Shown here: piece after piece, positions 22,847 to 30,507 of the stretch | Position numbering within the stretch: position 1 is the stretch's first letter | Layout of the letters: each line of letters begins with the position of its first letter | Program-made: the position numbers and the translations under genes | Origin: Salinactinospora qingdaonensis | GTDB taxonomy: Bacteria; Actinomycetota; Actinomycetes; Streptosporangiales; Streptosporangiaceae | Direction of reading: 5' to 3' | Assembly: GCF_039539445.1 (NCBI RefSeq) | Contig: NZ_BAABDD010000041.1 | Span: 1 to 34,349 of the forward strand | DNA: 34,349 nucleotides | The notes under the pieces: model-generated | Database searches by the model: none | The model's input: the letters and a program-made list of their open reading frames with translations, nothing else | What the model was told of the DNA's origin: nothing

Positions 22847-24094
22847 TCACCTCCTCGCGCGCTCAAGCCCCGCGGCCTCCCGGCCACCGCCGGCCGTGGC
22901 CTTCAACGAGCGCACGCGCAGCACCAGCTCCAGTTCAAACCGGTGGTCCGGGTCGCGCAGTTGGTCACCGAACAGCTCTTCCAGCCGGCGCAGCCGATAC
23001 CGCACTGTCTGGGGGTGAACGTGCAGTCGAAGCGCCACCTCGTTGGCGTTGTAGCCCGACTGCAACCAGGCCAGCAGTGTCTCCGCCATCCGGTCGCGCA
23101 GCGCCGGACGCAACTGCTCCAGTGGCGCCAACCGCGCCTGAGCCATCGCCTCCAGCAGCGCTTCGTCGGTGAACAACAGCAGCGGCATCAGGTGATCGTT
23201 CCAGCGGGTCACGCCCTCACCGGTGATGATGCCCGCACGGATCAGCGCAAGCGTGTCCCGGGCCCGCTCCAGTGACACCGTCGCTTCGGTGAGCTCCACC
23301 GTGGGGCCCATGGCGGCTTCCCAGCCCCGCAGCGCCCGAGCCAGCGCCTCCACGCGCCCCGGACCATCGGGGTCGGGCACGATCAGGCACGGATCGAGCC
23401 GGTTGAAATCGGCCAACACGTCCGCCGGCAACCGAGGCGTGGCGATGCCCTCGGAGTGCCCACCCAGTACCACCGCCGCGATGGTGGCGGGCGGGCGCCA
23501 CTGCGCCACCCGCGCGACTTCGGCGATCGCATCCATCGAGGGCGGGCCGTTCTCCAGGAGCAGGTTGATCAGCCGGCCACGGCGGCGCCGCATCTCTCCG
23601 GCGGCCTTAGCCTGGGCCTGCCCGTAGCCCTCCATCGCCGCCGCGGCGATCTCTTCGAGGAACAGGAACGCCCCTTCGGCCAACAGTTCGATGTAGTGCC
23701 GGGAGAGCGCGGCCGGTTCCGCCATCGCGGTGATCCGTCGCCAGGCCACCACCGAGGCCACCCGCATGGCGGTTTGCAGATTGTCCAGGCTGCGTCCCTC
23801 GTGGGCCTCACCTGCCCCGATCTCGCGGAACTTCTCGTGCAGTTCGCTGTACTCGGGGCGGGGATCGCCGATCCGGCTGATGAAAGCGTCGAGGGCTTGC
23901 TCCACCGCTGTGCGTGTAACCCGCAGGTAGTCGGAGTTGCGGGGGCGGGCGTATTCGGCGACGTTGGATTGGATCTTGGCGACCATCTCGTCGATCGTCA
24001 CGTCGAAATAGGGACGAAGCTGCTCCGCGATTTCCGCCGGCACCTTGGCTAACGGATTGTCGTCGAATTGTGTCGTCCGCGTTTGAGCGTGCAA
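22847..24094 (-). CDS. PucR/CdaR-type helix-turn-helix transcriptional regulator
   Basis: A 415-residue regulator. The C-terminal PucR helix-turn-helix domain is clear: ETLLAWLQSGYNANEVALRLHVHPQTVRYRLRRLEELFG (about 345-385). The N-terminal part is helical (AEIAEQLRPYFDVTIDEMVAKIQ... VEQALDAFISRIG) and the middle resembles the GGDEF-like region of CdaR proteins, without a GGDEF motif. TTG 24094 is the start because GGAGGT lies about 7 bases upstream. Such proteins often control local catabolic or nitrogen genes. The upstream spacer holds a 20-bp perfect palindrome (24199-24218). The target is unknown; the adjacent NAD-salvage genes on the same strand are candidates by position only. Confidence 0.85.
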   Translation of the reverse strand: MHAQTRTTQFDDNPLAKVPAEIAEQLRPYFDVTIDEMVAKIQSNVAEYARPRNSDYLRVTRTAVEQALDAFISRIGDPRPEYSELHEKFREIGAGEAHEGRSLDNLQTAMRVASVVAWRRITAMAEPAALSRHYIELLAEGAFLFLEEIAAAAMEGYGQAQAKAAGEMRRRRGRLINLLLENGPPSMDAIAEVARVAQWRPPATIAAVVLGGHSEGIATPRLPADVLADFNRLDPCLIVPDPDGPGRVEALARALRGWEAAMGPTVELTEATVSLERARDTLALIRAGIITGEGVTRWNDHLMPLLLFTDEALLEAMAQARLAPLEQLRPALRDRMAETLLAWLQSGYNANEVALRLHVHPQTVRYRLRRLEELFGDQLRDPDHRFELELVLRVRSLKATAGGGREAAGLERARR

Positions 24095-24198
24095 TGGTCC
24101 ACCTCCGGCAGAGCCGAAAACGCGAGATGAGCTTCATCACACGCTAGTGCCGCGCTTTCGATATGCCACTAGGGCCCCGCGAGATATCGCGCGGCCGA

Positions 24199-24218
24199 AT
24201 TATCACCGCGGTGATAAT
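24199..24218. promoter_or_regulatory. Perfect 20-bp palindrome upstream of the PucR-type gene
   Basis: ATTATCACCGCGGTGATAAT is a perfect palindrome, 105 bases upstream of the regulator start and 64 bases past the pncA stop. Length and symmetry fit a dimeric repressor site. A related half-site, TTATCA followed by AC, occurs upstream of pncB on the minus strand (around 26241-26248). Confidence 0.55.
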
Positions 24219-24227
24219 CGAGGGCTA

Positions 24228-24253
24228 CCGGGGTGGCGGAGCCGCCACCCCGG
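24228..24253 (-). terminator. Terminator of pncB-pncA
   Basis: Perfect 12-bp arms CCGGGGTGGCGG (24228-24239) and CCGCCACCCCGG (24242-24253) with a 2-base loop, 29 bases beyond the pncA stop. There is no U-tract. Confidence 0.65.
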
Positions 24254-24281
24254 CGCCGGGACGGTCCATCGTGGCCACAGG

Positions 24282-24875
24282 TCAGGCCACTACCGGCTCT
24301 CCCTCCAGCGTTACCCCCGCCGACTCCAGATCCGCCACAGCCTTGCTCACGCTGTCCTGGCTCACCCCGGCGGTGAGGTCCAGCAGCACCCGGGTGGTGA
24401 ACCCGGCCCGCTGTGTGTCCAGCGCGGTGGCGCGCACGCAGTGGTCGGTGGCCAACCCCACCACGTCGACCTCGGTGACGCCGCGCTGGCGCAGCCAGTC
24501 CTCCATCGCCGCCTCGTCATCCTTGCTCGTGCCCTCGAACCCGCTGTAGCCGTGGCTGTATTGGCCCTTGCGGAACTCGGTCTCCACGGCGCTGGTGTCG
24601 AGGTTGGGGTGGAACTCGGCCCCCGTTGTGCCGGCGACGCAGTGCACCGGCCACGAAGTCACGAAGTCGGGCTCGTCGGAGAAGTGCGACCCCGGGTCGA
24701 TGTGGTGGTCGCGGGTGGCCACGATGTGGGCGTAGTCTCCCCCGCGCCGTTCGATGTAGTCCGACACTGCCGCGGCCACGCCGGCTCCGCCGTTGACGGC
24801 CAGACTGCCGCCCTCGCAGAAGTCATTTTGCACATCGACGACGATCAGGGCCCGCTGTTCCTGTGCTGTCGTCAT
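24282..24875 (-). CDS. pncA: Nicotinamidase
   Basis: Isochorismatase-superfamily nicotinamidase, 197 residues, hydrolysing nicotinamide to nicotinate and ammonia in NAD salvage. The catalytic triad is visible: Asp14 in IVVDVQNDFC, Lys103 in FRKGQ, Cys146 in LATDHCVRATA. Metal ligands fit Asp56, His58, His64 and His78 (TRDHHIDPGSH and WPVHC). The ATG follows GGAAGGGA. It starts 24 bases after the pncB stop, so the two form an operon in which PncA supplies the substrate of PncB. Confidence 0.95.
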   Translation of the reverse strand: MTTAQEQRALIVVDVQNDFCEGGSLAVNGGAGVAAAVSDYIERRGGDYAHIVATRDHHIDPGSHFSDEPDFVTSWPVHCVAGTTGAEFHPNLDTSAVETEFRKGQYSHGYSGFEGTSKDDEAAMEDWLRQRGVTEVDVVGLATDHCVRATALDTQRAGFTTRVLLDLTAGVSQDSVSKAVADLESAGVTLEGEPVVA

Positions 24876-24899
24876 AGTTGTCGTTATCCCTTCCGCGCG

Positions 24900-26216
24900 T
24901 CAGGCGTTGACGCGCTGCTCGAACACGGTGGGGATCGCCGGCTCCCCCCGCGACATCCGTTGCGCGCTCACCGGCAGTTCCGCCACGCTCCTCACGTGGC
25001 GCTCCCGCGCCTCGCCCAGCGGTTCGCGCCCGACGATTTCCCCGTCGGCTACCAGGTGCCGGAGCAGTGGACGCTCTAAAGGACCGAATTTGGGCTTGTA
25101 GTCATAGACGTACTCGGCCGTAGCCTTCCCGCTGTCGTCGAGGCCGCGCGTACTCCACTTGCGGCCCCCGCGACTGGGCTTGCCGATCGAGCGTTTGGCT
25201 ACCGGCAGCAGCGGATCGTGGGCGCCGCCGCCGTGGGCGCGCGCCACCAGTTTGTACACCAGCGACGCCGTCGGGACCCCCGAGCCCGTGACGAGGGCGG
25301 TGCCCACGCCGTAGGCGTCGACGGGAGCCACCGCCAGCGCCTGGATGGCGTACTCGTCCAGGTCGCCGGTCACGATCACGCGGGTATTCTTCGCTCCTTT
25401 TTCGTCGAGCTGGCGCCGCACCTGGGAGGCCAGCACACCGAGGTCCCCGGAGTCGATCCGCACCCCACCCAGATCCACGCCGGCCAGCTCGATCCCGGTA
25501 GCGACGCCGCGGGTGACGTCGTAGGTGTCGATGAGCAGGGTCGTGCCATGGCCCAGCGCGTCGAGCTGGGTCTGGAAAGCGTGCCGCTCGCTGTCGTGCA
25601 GCAGCGTGAACGAGTGAGCGCTGGTGCCGGCGGTGGGGATCTCGTAGCGCCGTCCCGCCTCCAGGTTGGAGGTGGTGGCGAAGCCAGTGAGGTAGGCGGC
25701 CCGCGCCGCCGCCACCGCCGACTCCTCGTGGGTGCGGCGCCCACCCATCTCGATCAGGGGCCGGCCACCGGCCGCGGTCACCATACGTGAGGCCGCCGAG
25801 GCGACGGCTGAGTCGTGGTTGAAGATCGACAGCGCCAGTGTCTCCAGGATGCACGCCTCAGCGAAGCTGCCCTCGACCACGAGGATCGGAGAACCGGGAA
25901 AGTAGCATTCCCCCTCCCCATAGCCCCAGATATTGCCGGAGAAGCGGAAGTCGGCGAGCCAACTCAAGGTCGCATCGTCCACCACGTCAGCGCGCGAGAG
26001 GTAGTCCAGTGTCTCGGAGTCGAAGCGGAAGTTCTCCAGCGCCGCAAGGAACCGTTCAGTGCCGGCGACCACCCCGTAGCGCCGTGTCTCCGGCAGGCGC
26101 CGGGCGAACATCTCAAACACCGTTCGGCGGTGAGCGGCCCCACTGCGCAGGGCTCCCTGCACCATCGTCAGTTCGTACCGATCAGTGAGTAGTGCGCTGC
26201 TCCAGCGGCCCGTCAT
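24900..26216 (-). CDS. pncB: Nicotinate phosphoribosyltransferase
   Basis: 438 residues; converts nicotinate and PRPP to nicotinate mononucleotide (Preiss-Handler pathway). Signatures: LTDRYELTMVQGALRSG at the N-terminus, FARRLPETRRYGVVAGTERFL, GTSAHSFTLLHDSE with the conserved His, LIDTYDVTRGVATGI, GVRIDSGDLGVLASQVR, and YGVGTALVTG. I start at ATG 26216, just after TAGTCT and 8 bases (GGGGATAC); the open frame extends upstream but without conserved sequence. It is divergent from clpS, the same arrangement as pncB1/clpS in M. tuberculosis. Confidence 0.95.
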   Translation of the reverse strand: MTGRWSSALLTDRYELTMVQGALRSGAAHRRTVFEMFARRLPETRRYGVVAGTERFLAALENFRFDSETLDYLSRADVVDDATLSWLADFRFSGNIWGYGEGECYFPGSPILVVEGSFAEACILETLALSIFNHDSAVASAASRMVTAAGGRPLIEMGGRRTHEESAVAAARAAYLTGFATTSNLEAGRRYEIPTAGTSAHSFTLLHDSERHAFQTQLDALGHGTTLLIDTYDVTRGVATGIELAGVDLGGVRIDSGDLGVLASQVRRQLDEKGAKNTRVIVTGDLDEYAIQALAVAPVDAYGVGTALVTGSGVPTASLVYKLVARAHGGGAHDPLLPVAKRSIGKPSRGGRKWSTRGLDDSGKATAEYVYDYKPKFGPLERPLLRHLVADGEIVGREPLGEARERHVRSVAELPVSAQRMSRGEPAIPTVFEQRVNA

Positions 26217-26224
26217 GTATCCCC

Positions 26225-26230
26225 AGACTA
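26225..26230 (-). promoter_or_regulatory. Putative -10 box of pncB
   Basis: On the minus strand TAGTCT lies 8 bases upstream of the pncB ATG. The intervening GGGGATAC could serve as a weak ribosome binding site or the transcript may be leaderless. Confidence 0.4.
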
Positions 26231-26375
26231 GTTTGTGTGTGTTGATAACAGAATCGGCGCTGTCGCACCCATCGCGCATGGCACGCTCGGCCATGGATGG
26301 AACAATGATCAATCAGGGGCCCATCTGCGTGGCGCCGGGACACAGTGGGTTGAACGGACAGAGAAGGTGATGGTC

Positions 26376-26663
26376 ATGTCGGTACCGGTCGAGTTGGAGC
26401 GGCCGGAAATCGAAGAGGACGTGCGCCCCGGTCAGCCGTGGCTGACGATTGTCTGGAATGATCCCGTCAATCTCATGTCCTATGTGACCTACGTCTTCCA
26501 GACGGTTTTCGGCTACTCCAAACGCAAAGCCCATCAGCTCATGCTCGATGTCCACTACAAAGGTAAGGCTGTGGTCTCCCGTGGCAGTCGCGAGGAGATG
26601 GAACGCCACGTCTCGACCCTGCACGAGTACGGCCTCTGGGCAACATTGCAGCAGGACACCTAG
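26376..26663 (+). CDS. clpS: ATP-dependent Clp protease adaptor ClpS
   Basis: 95-residue N-degron adaptor that delivers substrates with destabilising N-terminal residues to ClpC/ClpA. Conserved pieces: PWLTIVWNDPVNLMSYVTYVFQ with the Asn-Asp that grips the substrate amino group, SKRKAHQLMLDVHYKGKAVV, and HEYGLWATLQQ. ATG 26376 lies 8 bases after AGAAGG; the ATG at 26370 is too close to it. It is followed 56 bases later by the DUF2017 gene, its usual actinobacterial partner. Confidence 0.95.
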   Translation: MSVPVELERPEIEEDVRPGQPWLTIVWNDPVNLMSYVTYVFQTVFGYSKRKAHQLMLDVHYKGKAVVSRGSREEMERHVSTLHEYGLWATLQQDT

Positions 26664-26719
26664 CGGACACCAGTCATGTGCGACAGGCCGAGGAAGCAGG
26701 ACGACGAGCGGAAACGACA

Positions 26720-27292
26720 ATGACCACCGGATTCCATAGGGCCGCCCAGGGCGGGGTCACCATCGACTTGGAGGCTGACGAAGCCGCCGTCCTGCGATCG
26801 ATGGGCCAGCTCATCTTGGAGTTGGTGCAGCCGCCACCGCCCCAAGACGAGCTGGCCGCCTTCGTCGGCATCGGCGAGAACAGCGAGCGCCCCGACGACC
26901 CTGTGCTGGCGCGGCTGTTCCCCAACGGCTACAGCGACGACGATCCGGCCGTGGGCGACTTCCGCCGCTATACCGAGGACGATCTGCGCCGCCACAAACG
27001 CGAAAACGCTCAGGCCATGCTGGACGCCGTTCCCGAGCAGGGAGGCACCGTCGCTCTCGACACCGGCGAGGCCCACGCCTGGCTCAAGGCCCTCAACGAC
27101 GCGCGGCTGACGCTGGGAACGCGGCTGGGCCTGGAGGAAGACACCTACAACGCCTACCTCAAGGGACAGCTCTCGGCCTCCGGCCTAACCGGTCAGGACG
27201 ACGAACTCGCCGAGACCAGCATGGCAGCGCTGCACGTCTACGACTGGCTCGGCGAGCTACAGCACAGCCTCGTCGAAGCCCTCTCCGATTAG
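26720..27292 (+). CDS. DUF2017 family protein
   Basis: 190-residue soluble helical protein recognised as DUF2017, found next to clpS across actinobacteria (M. tuberculosis Rv1332 position). Features: GFHRAAQGGVTIDLEADEAAVLRSMGQLILELV at the N-terminus in outline, DDPVLARLFPNGYSDD, FRRYTEDDLRRHKRENAQAML, and a C-terminal helix pair (DARLTLGTRLGLEED... ALHVYDWLGELQHSLVEAL). There is no catalytic motif, signal or membrane segment. ATG 26720 follows GAGCGGA; a GTG at 26678 would add 14 unconserved-looking residues. Function is not established; a role with ClpS is suggested by linkage only. Confidence 0.85.
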   Translation: MTTGFHRAAQGGVTIDLEADEAAVLRSMGQLILELVQPPPPQDELAAFVGIGENSERPDDPVLARLFPNGYSDDDPAVGDFRRYTEDDLRRHKRENAQAMLDAVPEQGGTVALDTGEAHAWLKALNDARLTLGTRLGLEEDTYNAYLKGQLSASGLTGQDDELAETSMAALHVYDWLGELQHSLVEALSD

Positions 27293-27465
27293 GGGCCGGC
27301 CCGCGTGTCGCCGGTCAAGCAAGGCGACAAGGCAACGCGGAGGCGAACGTGGGGCGAAAAGCCGGCTCCACGTTCCCTCCCTCGGCTGCCGGTGGGATGG
27401 GATCTGGGCTGCGCACGTCTCACACAAAGTCCTACCTAGTGGGTGGGTAGGAAAAGATTCTCGGC

Positions 27466-27471
27466 TACTCT
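27466..27471 (+). promoter_or_regulatory. Putative -10 box of a leaderless mec transcript
   Basis: TACTCT is followed by 7 bases (GGGGATC) and the mec ATG at 27479. The GGGGA may also act as a ribosome binding site. Confidence 0.45.
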
Positions 27472-27478
27472 GGGGATC

Positions 27479-27886
27479 ATGCTGAGGATCGATCGCTCGA
27501 TTTACGACCAGATCGTCGCCCACGCTCGCCGTGACCACCCCGACGAGGCGTGCGGTGTGGTCGCAGGTCCTATCGGTTCCGACACCCCGGTGCGGTTCAT
27601 CGAGATGATCAACGCGGAGCGTTCGCCGACCTTCTACCGCTTTGACTCCATGGAACAACTCAAAGTGTGGCGGGAGATGGATGACCGAGACGAAGAGCCT
27701 GTAGTCATCTACCACTCCCACACTGCCACCGAGGCATACCCCTCCCGCACCGACATCTCCTACGCCTCCGAGCCCAACGCCCACTACGTGTTGGCCTCCA
27801 CCCGCGACCCCGACACCGTGGAGTTTCGCTCCTTCCGCATCGTCGACGGAGAGGTCACCGAAGAGGATGTAAGCATCATCGGCTGA
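27479..27886 (+). CDS. mec: JAMM/MPN+ metalloprotease Mec (CysO-cysteine hydrolase)
   Basis: 135-residue single-domain JAMM protease. The motif is complete: Glu23 in DEACGVVAG, His79 and His81 in YHSHTATEAYPSRTDISYA, and Asp92 ten residues after His81. In M. tuberculosis the homologue (Rv1334) releases cysteine from the C-terminus of CysO; bacterial relatives such as QbsD and HcyD trim extra residues from sulfur-carrier proteins. It is followed by cysO and cysM in the same order as M. tuberculosis. The neighbouring CysO ends Gly-Gly-Ala-Leu, so this enzyme may do both trimming and release. Confidence 0.93.
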   Translation: MLRIDRSIYDQIVAHARRDHPDEACGVVAGPIGSDTPVRFIEMINAERSPTFYRFDSMEQLKVWREMDDRDEEPVVIYHSHTATEAYPSRTDISYASEPNAHYVLASTRDPDTVEFRSFRIVDGEVTEEDVSIIG

Positions 27887-28026
27887 GCCGCCTCGGAATC
27901 ACCGCCCGGGCGCGCCTGTTGAGCATGGTGAGATGACGGGCGGAGGAGCCCACAATCCGGTCGCGCACTAGCGTGGCAGCTACTCGACCTATTTTCCGAC
28001 CACCGACGTCATACGGAGAAACGCTC

Positions 28027-28305
28027 ATGGCCATCGAGGTCCGCATCCCTACGATCCTGCGCAACCTCACCGACGGTGCCAAGACCGTCGAAGGCAACGG
28101 CAACACGCTTGCTGAGGTCGTCGCCGACCTCGACACGCGCCATCCCGGCGTCGCCGAGCGGCTCATCGAGAACGGGCAGTTGCGCCGGTTCGTCAACGTC
28201 TACCTTAACGACGAGGACGTCCGTTTCATCGGTGGCCTCGACGCCCAGGTAGCCGACGGTGACAACGTGACCGTACTGCCGGCTGTGGCCGGCGGCGCGC
28301 TTTAA
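28027..28305 (+). CDS. cysO: Sulfur-carrier protein CysO (MoaD/ThiS fold)
   Basis: 92-residue ubiquitin-like protein. Conserved: EVRIPTILRNLTDG at the start, LDTRHPGVAERLIENGQLRRFVNVYLNDEDVRF, then DGDNVTVLPAVAGGAL. The C-terminal Gly-Gly is normally adenylated and turned into a thiocarboxylate that donates sulfur to CysM. Here two residues, Ala-Leu, follow Gly-Gly, so removal is needed first. ATG 28027 follows GGAG by about 7 bases. It lies 140 bases after mec and 5 bases before cysM. The activating enzyme (MoeZ-type) is not in the window. Confidence 0.94.
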   Translation: MAIEVRIPTILRNLTDGAKTVEGNGNTLAEVVADLDTRHPGVAERLIENGQLRRFVNVYLNDEDVRFIGGLDAQVADGDNVTVLPAVAGGAL

Positions 28306-28310
28306 CCGCC

Positions 28311-29258
28311 ATGCGCTTCGACTCCCTGCTGGACTCCCTGGGCAACACGCCCCTCGTCGGCCTGCCGTCCCTGTCGCCCTCTCCCGAGGTGCGGCTGTGG
28401 GCCAAGCTGGAGGACCGCAACCCCACCGGCTCGATCAAAGACCGCACCGCCTTCTTCATGATCGAGCAGGCTGAGAAAGAGGGCCGGCTCTACCCCGGCG
28501 CCACGATCCTCGAACCCACCTCAGGCAACACCGGTATCTCGCTGGCGATGGTCGCCCGCCTGCGCGGTTACCGGCTGGTCTGTGTCATGCCCGAGAACAC
28601 CTCGGCCGAACGCACCCAGTTGCTGCGGATGTGGGGCGCCGAGATCCACTACTCCCCGGCTCAAGGGGGGTCCAACGAGGCTGTCCGTGTGGCCAAAGGT
28701 ATGGCTGAGGACAACCCCGACTGGGTCATGCTCTACCAGTACGGCAACCCGGCCAACGTGCGGGCGCACTACGAGACGACCGGCCCCGAACTGTTGGCTG
28801 ACCTGCCGCAGATCACCCACTTCGTCGCTGGCCTTGGCACCACCGGCACTCTTATGGGGGTCGGGCGCTACCTGCGCGAACAGCGGCCCGACATCAAGAT
28901 CGTGGCAGCCGAACCGCGTTACGGCGAACTGGTCTACGGGCTACGCAACCTCGACGAGGGCTTCATCCCCGAACTGTACGACGAGAGCGTGCTCACCACG
29001 CGCTACTCCGTCCCCTCCGACGCGGCGCTCAAGCGCACCCGGCAACTTCTGGGCGAGGAGGGGATTTTCGCCGGCATCTCCACCGGAGGCGCCCTGCACG
29101 CCGCACTAGGGACGGCCAGCAAGGCGCTCAAAGCCGGGGAACGCGCCGACATCGCTTTCGTCATCGCCGACGGGGGCTGGAAGTACCTCTCCACCGGTGC
29201 CTACGAAGGCACCCTGGAAGAAGCCGAACAGCGTCTCGAAGGGCAGCTCTGGGCCTAA
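28311..29258 (+). CDS. cysM: CysO-dependent O-phosphoserine sulfhydrylase (cysteine synthase M)
   Basis: 315-residue PLP enzyme that makes CysO-bound cysteine from O-phosphoserine. PLP Lys43 is in NPTGSIKDR; the phosphate/substrate loop is EPTSGNTGIS; the PLP-phosphate loop is GLGTTGT. Arg212 in GLRNLDEGF sits where M. tuberculosis CysM has Arg220, the residue that selects O-phosphoserine over O-acetylserine. The C-terminus DGGWKYLSTGAY...EGQLWA matches that subfamily, whose C-terminal tail closes the active site. The start lies 5 bases after the cysO stop with no own ribosome binding site, implying translational coupling. serA in the same window produces the precursor path to phosphoserine. 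Confidence 0.95.
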   Translation: MRFDSLLDSLGNTPLVGLPSLSPSPEVRLWAKLEDRNPTGSIKDRTAFFMIEQAEKEGRLYPGATILEPTSGNTGISLAMVARLRGYRLVCVMPENTSAERTQLLRMWGAEIHYSPAQGGSNEAVRVAKGMAEDNPDWVMLYQYGNPANVRAHYETTGPELLADLPQITHFVAGLGTTGTLMGVGRYLREQRPDIKIVAAEPRYGELVYGLRNLDEGFIPELYDESVLTTRYSVPSDAALKRTRQLLGEEGIFAGISTGGALHAALGTASKALKAGERADIAFVIADGGWKYLSTGAYEGTLEEAEQRLEGQLWA

Positions 29259-29289
29259 CGCGCCCCCCACCCTTGGAGTTCGTGCGTCC

Positions 29290-29322
29290 TCCGGCTCCGC
29301 TCGCTCCTTCGGCGGAGCCGGA
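29290..29322 (+). terminator. Hairpin after cysM
   Basis: Perfect 11-bp arms TCCGGCTCCGC (29290-29300) and GCGGAGCCGGA (29312-29322). There is no U-tract. Likely terminator of mec-cysO-cysM. Confidence 0.6.
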
Positions 29323-29472
29323 CACAGCCTCGGGCGCCGTGCTCCCGCGACGTGTCGACGACGCTCACCACTTCTCCTCGCCCCTCACGCCGGTTATAAC
29401 CGCCCCACCTCTGTGGACAGTGACCACATTCACTCGGACCAGGGTACGAGTTCAAGAACCGAATCCGGTTCA

Positions 29473-30294
29473 ATGACTCTTATGACGCGATTCGATTCCG
29501 CCACCACCGTCACCAAGGTGGGGTCCGGGCACTACACCGCACAGCTCGACGGGGGATACCTCATCGGCGCCGCCCTCAACGGCGGCTACCTCATGGCCGT
29601 CCTTCAACGCGCGGCCCTGCTTGAGGCCGAACGCCCCCACGCGCTCGCCGTGTCGTCCTCCTACCACTTCCTGCGCCCCGGCGCCGGCGGCCCCGCTGAG
29701 GTGGCCGCCACCGTGCTCAAGGCGGGCCGGACCATCACCACGGTCCAGGTCACGCTCTACCAAAACGACAAGCCCCTCGTCTCCGGACTCATTGCCATAG
29801 CCGAGTTCGACGCCGCTGCCACCCCCGTCTACCAATCCGAACCGGTCGAGATCCCACCCATCGAACAGTGCCACCGGCTCGACCCGCGCGAGCGGCAAGC
29901 CGAGAACGCCGACTTCCTCGAGCGGGTCGACCAGTACTACAGTCCCGCCACCTACGAACTCCTCGGCGACCCCGGCACAGAGAAGTCCCCCGACCTGCGT
30001 GGCCACGTCAGGCTCAGCGAACTCGACGGCGGCGATCCCGAGGACCCCACCCTGTTCCTCCCGTTGGCCATCGACGCCCTGCCTCCTGTGGTCTCCGCAC
30101 TGCTGCCGTGGAATTGGGCTCCCACCGTGGAACTCACCTGGCACATGCGCGCTGTTCCCGAGGCCGGGCCGCTCGCCTTCCACGCCCGCTCCGACACCGT
30201 CGCCGATGGTTGGTTCGATGAGACGGTCGATTTGTGGGATACCAAGGGACGCCTCGTCGCACAGAGCCGTCAGCTCGCGCGCATCGGCCGCTGA
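29473..30294 (+). CDS. TesB-like acyl-CoA thioesterase family protein
   Basis: 273-residue double-HotDog thioesterase-family protein. The first HotDog half has GGYLIGAALNGGYLMAVLQRAAL and SSSYHFLRPGAGGPAEVAATVLKAGRTITTVQVTLYQ; the second has LPLAIDALPPVVSALLPWNWAPTVELTWHMRA and ends WDTKGRLVAQSRQLARIG, as is typical. A role in acyl-CoA hydrolysis is inferred from the family; the substrate is unknown. ATG 29473 or ATG 29482 are both possible, with no strong ribosome binding site. It occupies the place where M. tuberculosis carries a rhomboid protease and murI between cysM and the Rv1339-type gene. Confidence 0.85.
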   Translation: MTLMTRFDSATTVTKVGSGHYTAQLDGGYLIGAALNGGYLMAVLQRAALLEAERPHALAVSSSYHFLRPGAGGPAEVAATVLKAGRTITTVQVTLYQNDKPLVSGLIAIAEFDAAATPVYQSEPVEIPPIEQCHRLDPRERQAENADFLERVDQYYSPATYELLGDPGTEKSPDLRGHVRLSELDGGDPEDPTLFLPLAIDALPPVVSALLPWNWAPTVELTWHMRAVPEAGPLAFHARSDTVADGWFDETVDLWDTKGRLVAQSRQLARIGR

Positions 30295-30297
30295 AAA

Positions 30298-30314
30298 ACC
30301 CAGTCAAGCTGGGT
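30298..30314 (-). terminator. Short hairpin with U-tract on the minus strand
   Basis: ACCCAG (30298-30303) pairs with CTGGGT (30309-30314). On the minus strand TTTTT follows, giving an intrinsic terminator pointing left; on the plus strand it lies 3 bases after the thioesterase stop and may act in both directions. Confidence 0.5.
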
Positions 30315-30320
30315 AAATCG

Positions 30321-30491
30321 GGTGAGGTGCCTCCTGTTATCAGGTCACATGTGATTCACACCGCCTGAGACGCGAAGCACATTTGGCACCAGTAAGACCG
30401 CCATTGGGGTAGACCCGTAACACGGGATTCCCGCGTAGGGGAACATACTCTCCTGTGACAGCGAGCGGGTCTTTCGCGGAGGCACCTCACC
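30321..30491. repeat. 14-bp inverted repeats bracketing the leader of the metallo-beta-lactamase-fold gene
   Basis: GGTGAGGTGCCTCC (30321-30334) is perfectly inverted as GGAGGCACCTCACC (30478-30491), 143 bases apart. The right arm lies directly before the AAAAGG ribosome binding site of the next gene. This may be a long-range RNA stem or the ends of a small mobile unit (171 bases); no target duplication is obvious. Confidence 0.6.
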
Positions 30492-30507
30492 GAAAAGGTT
30501 CAGCGAC

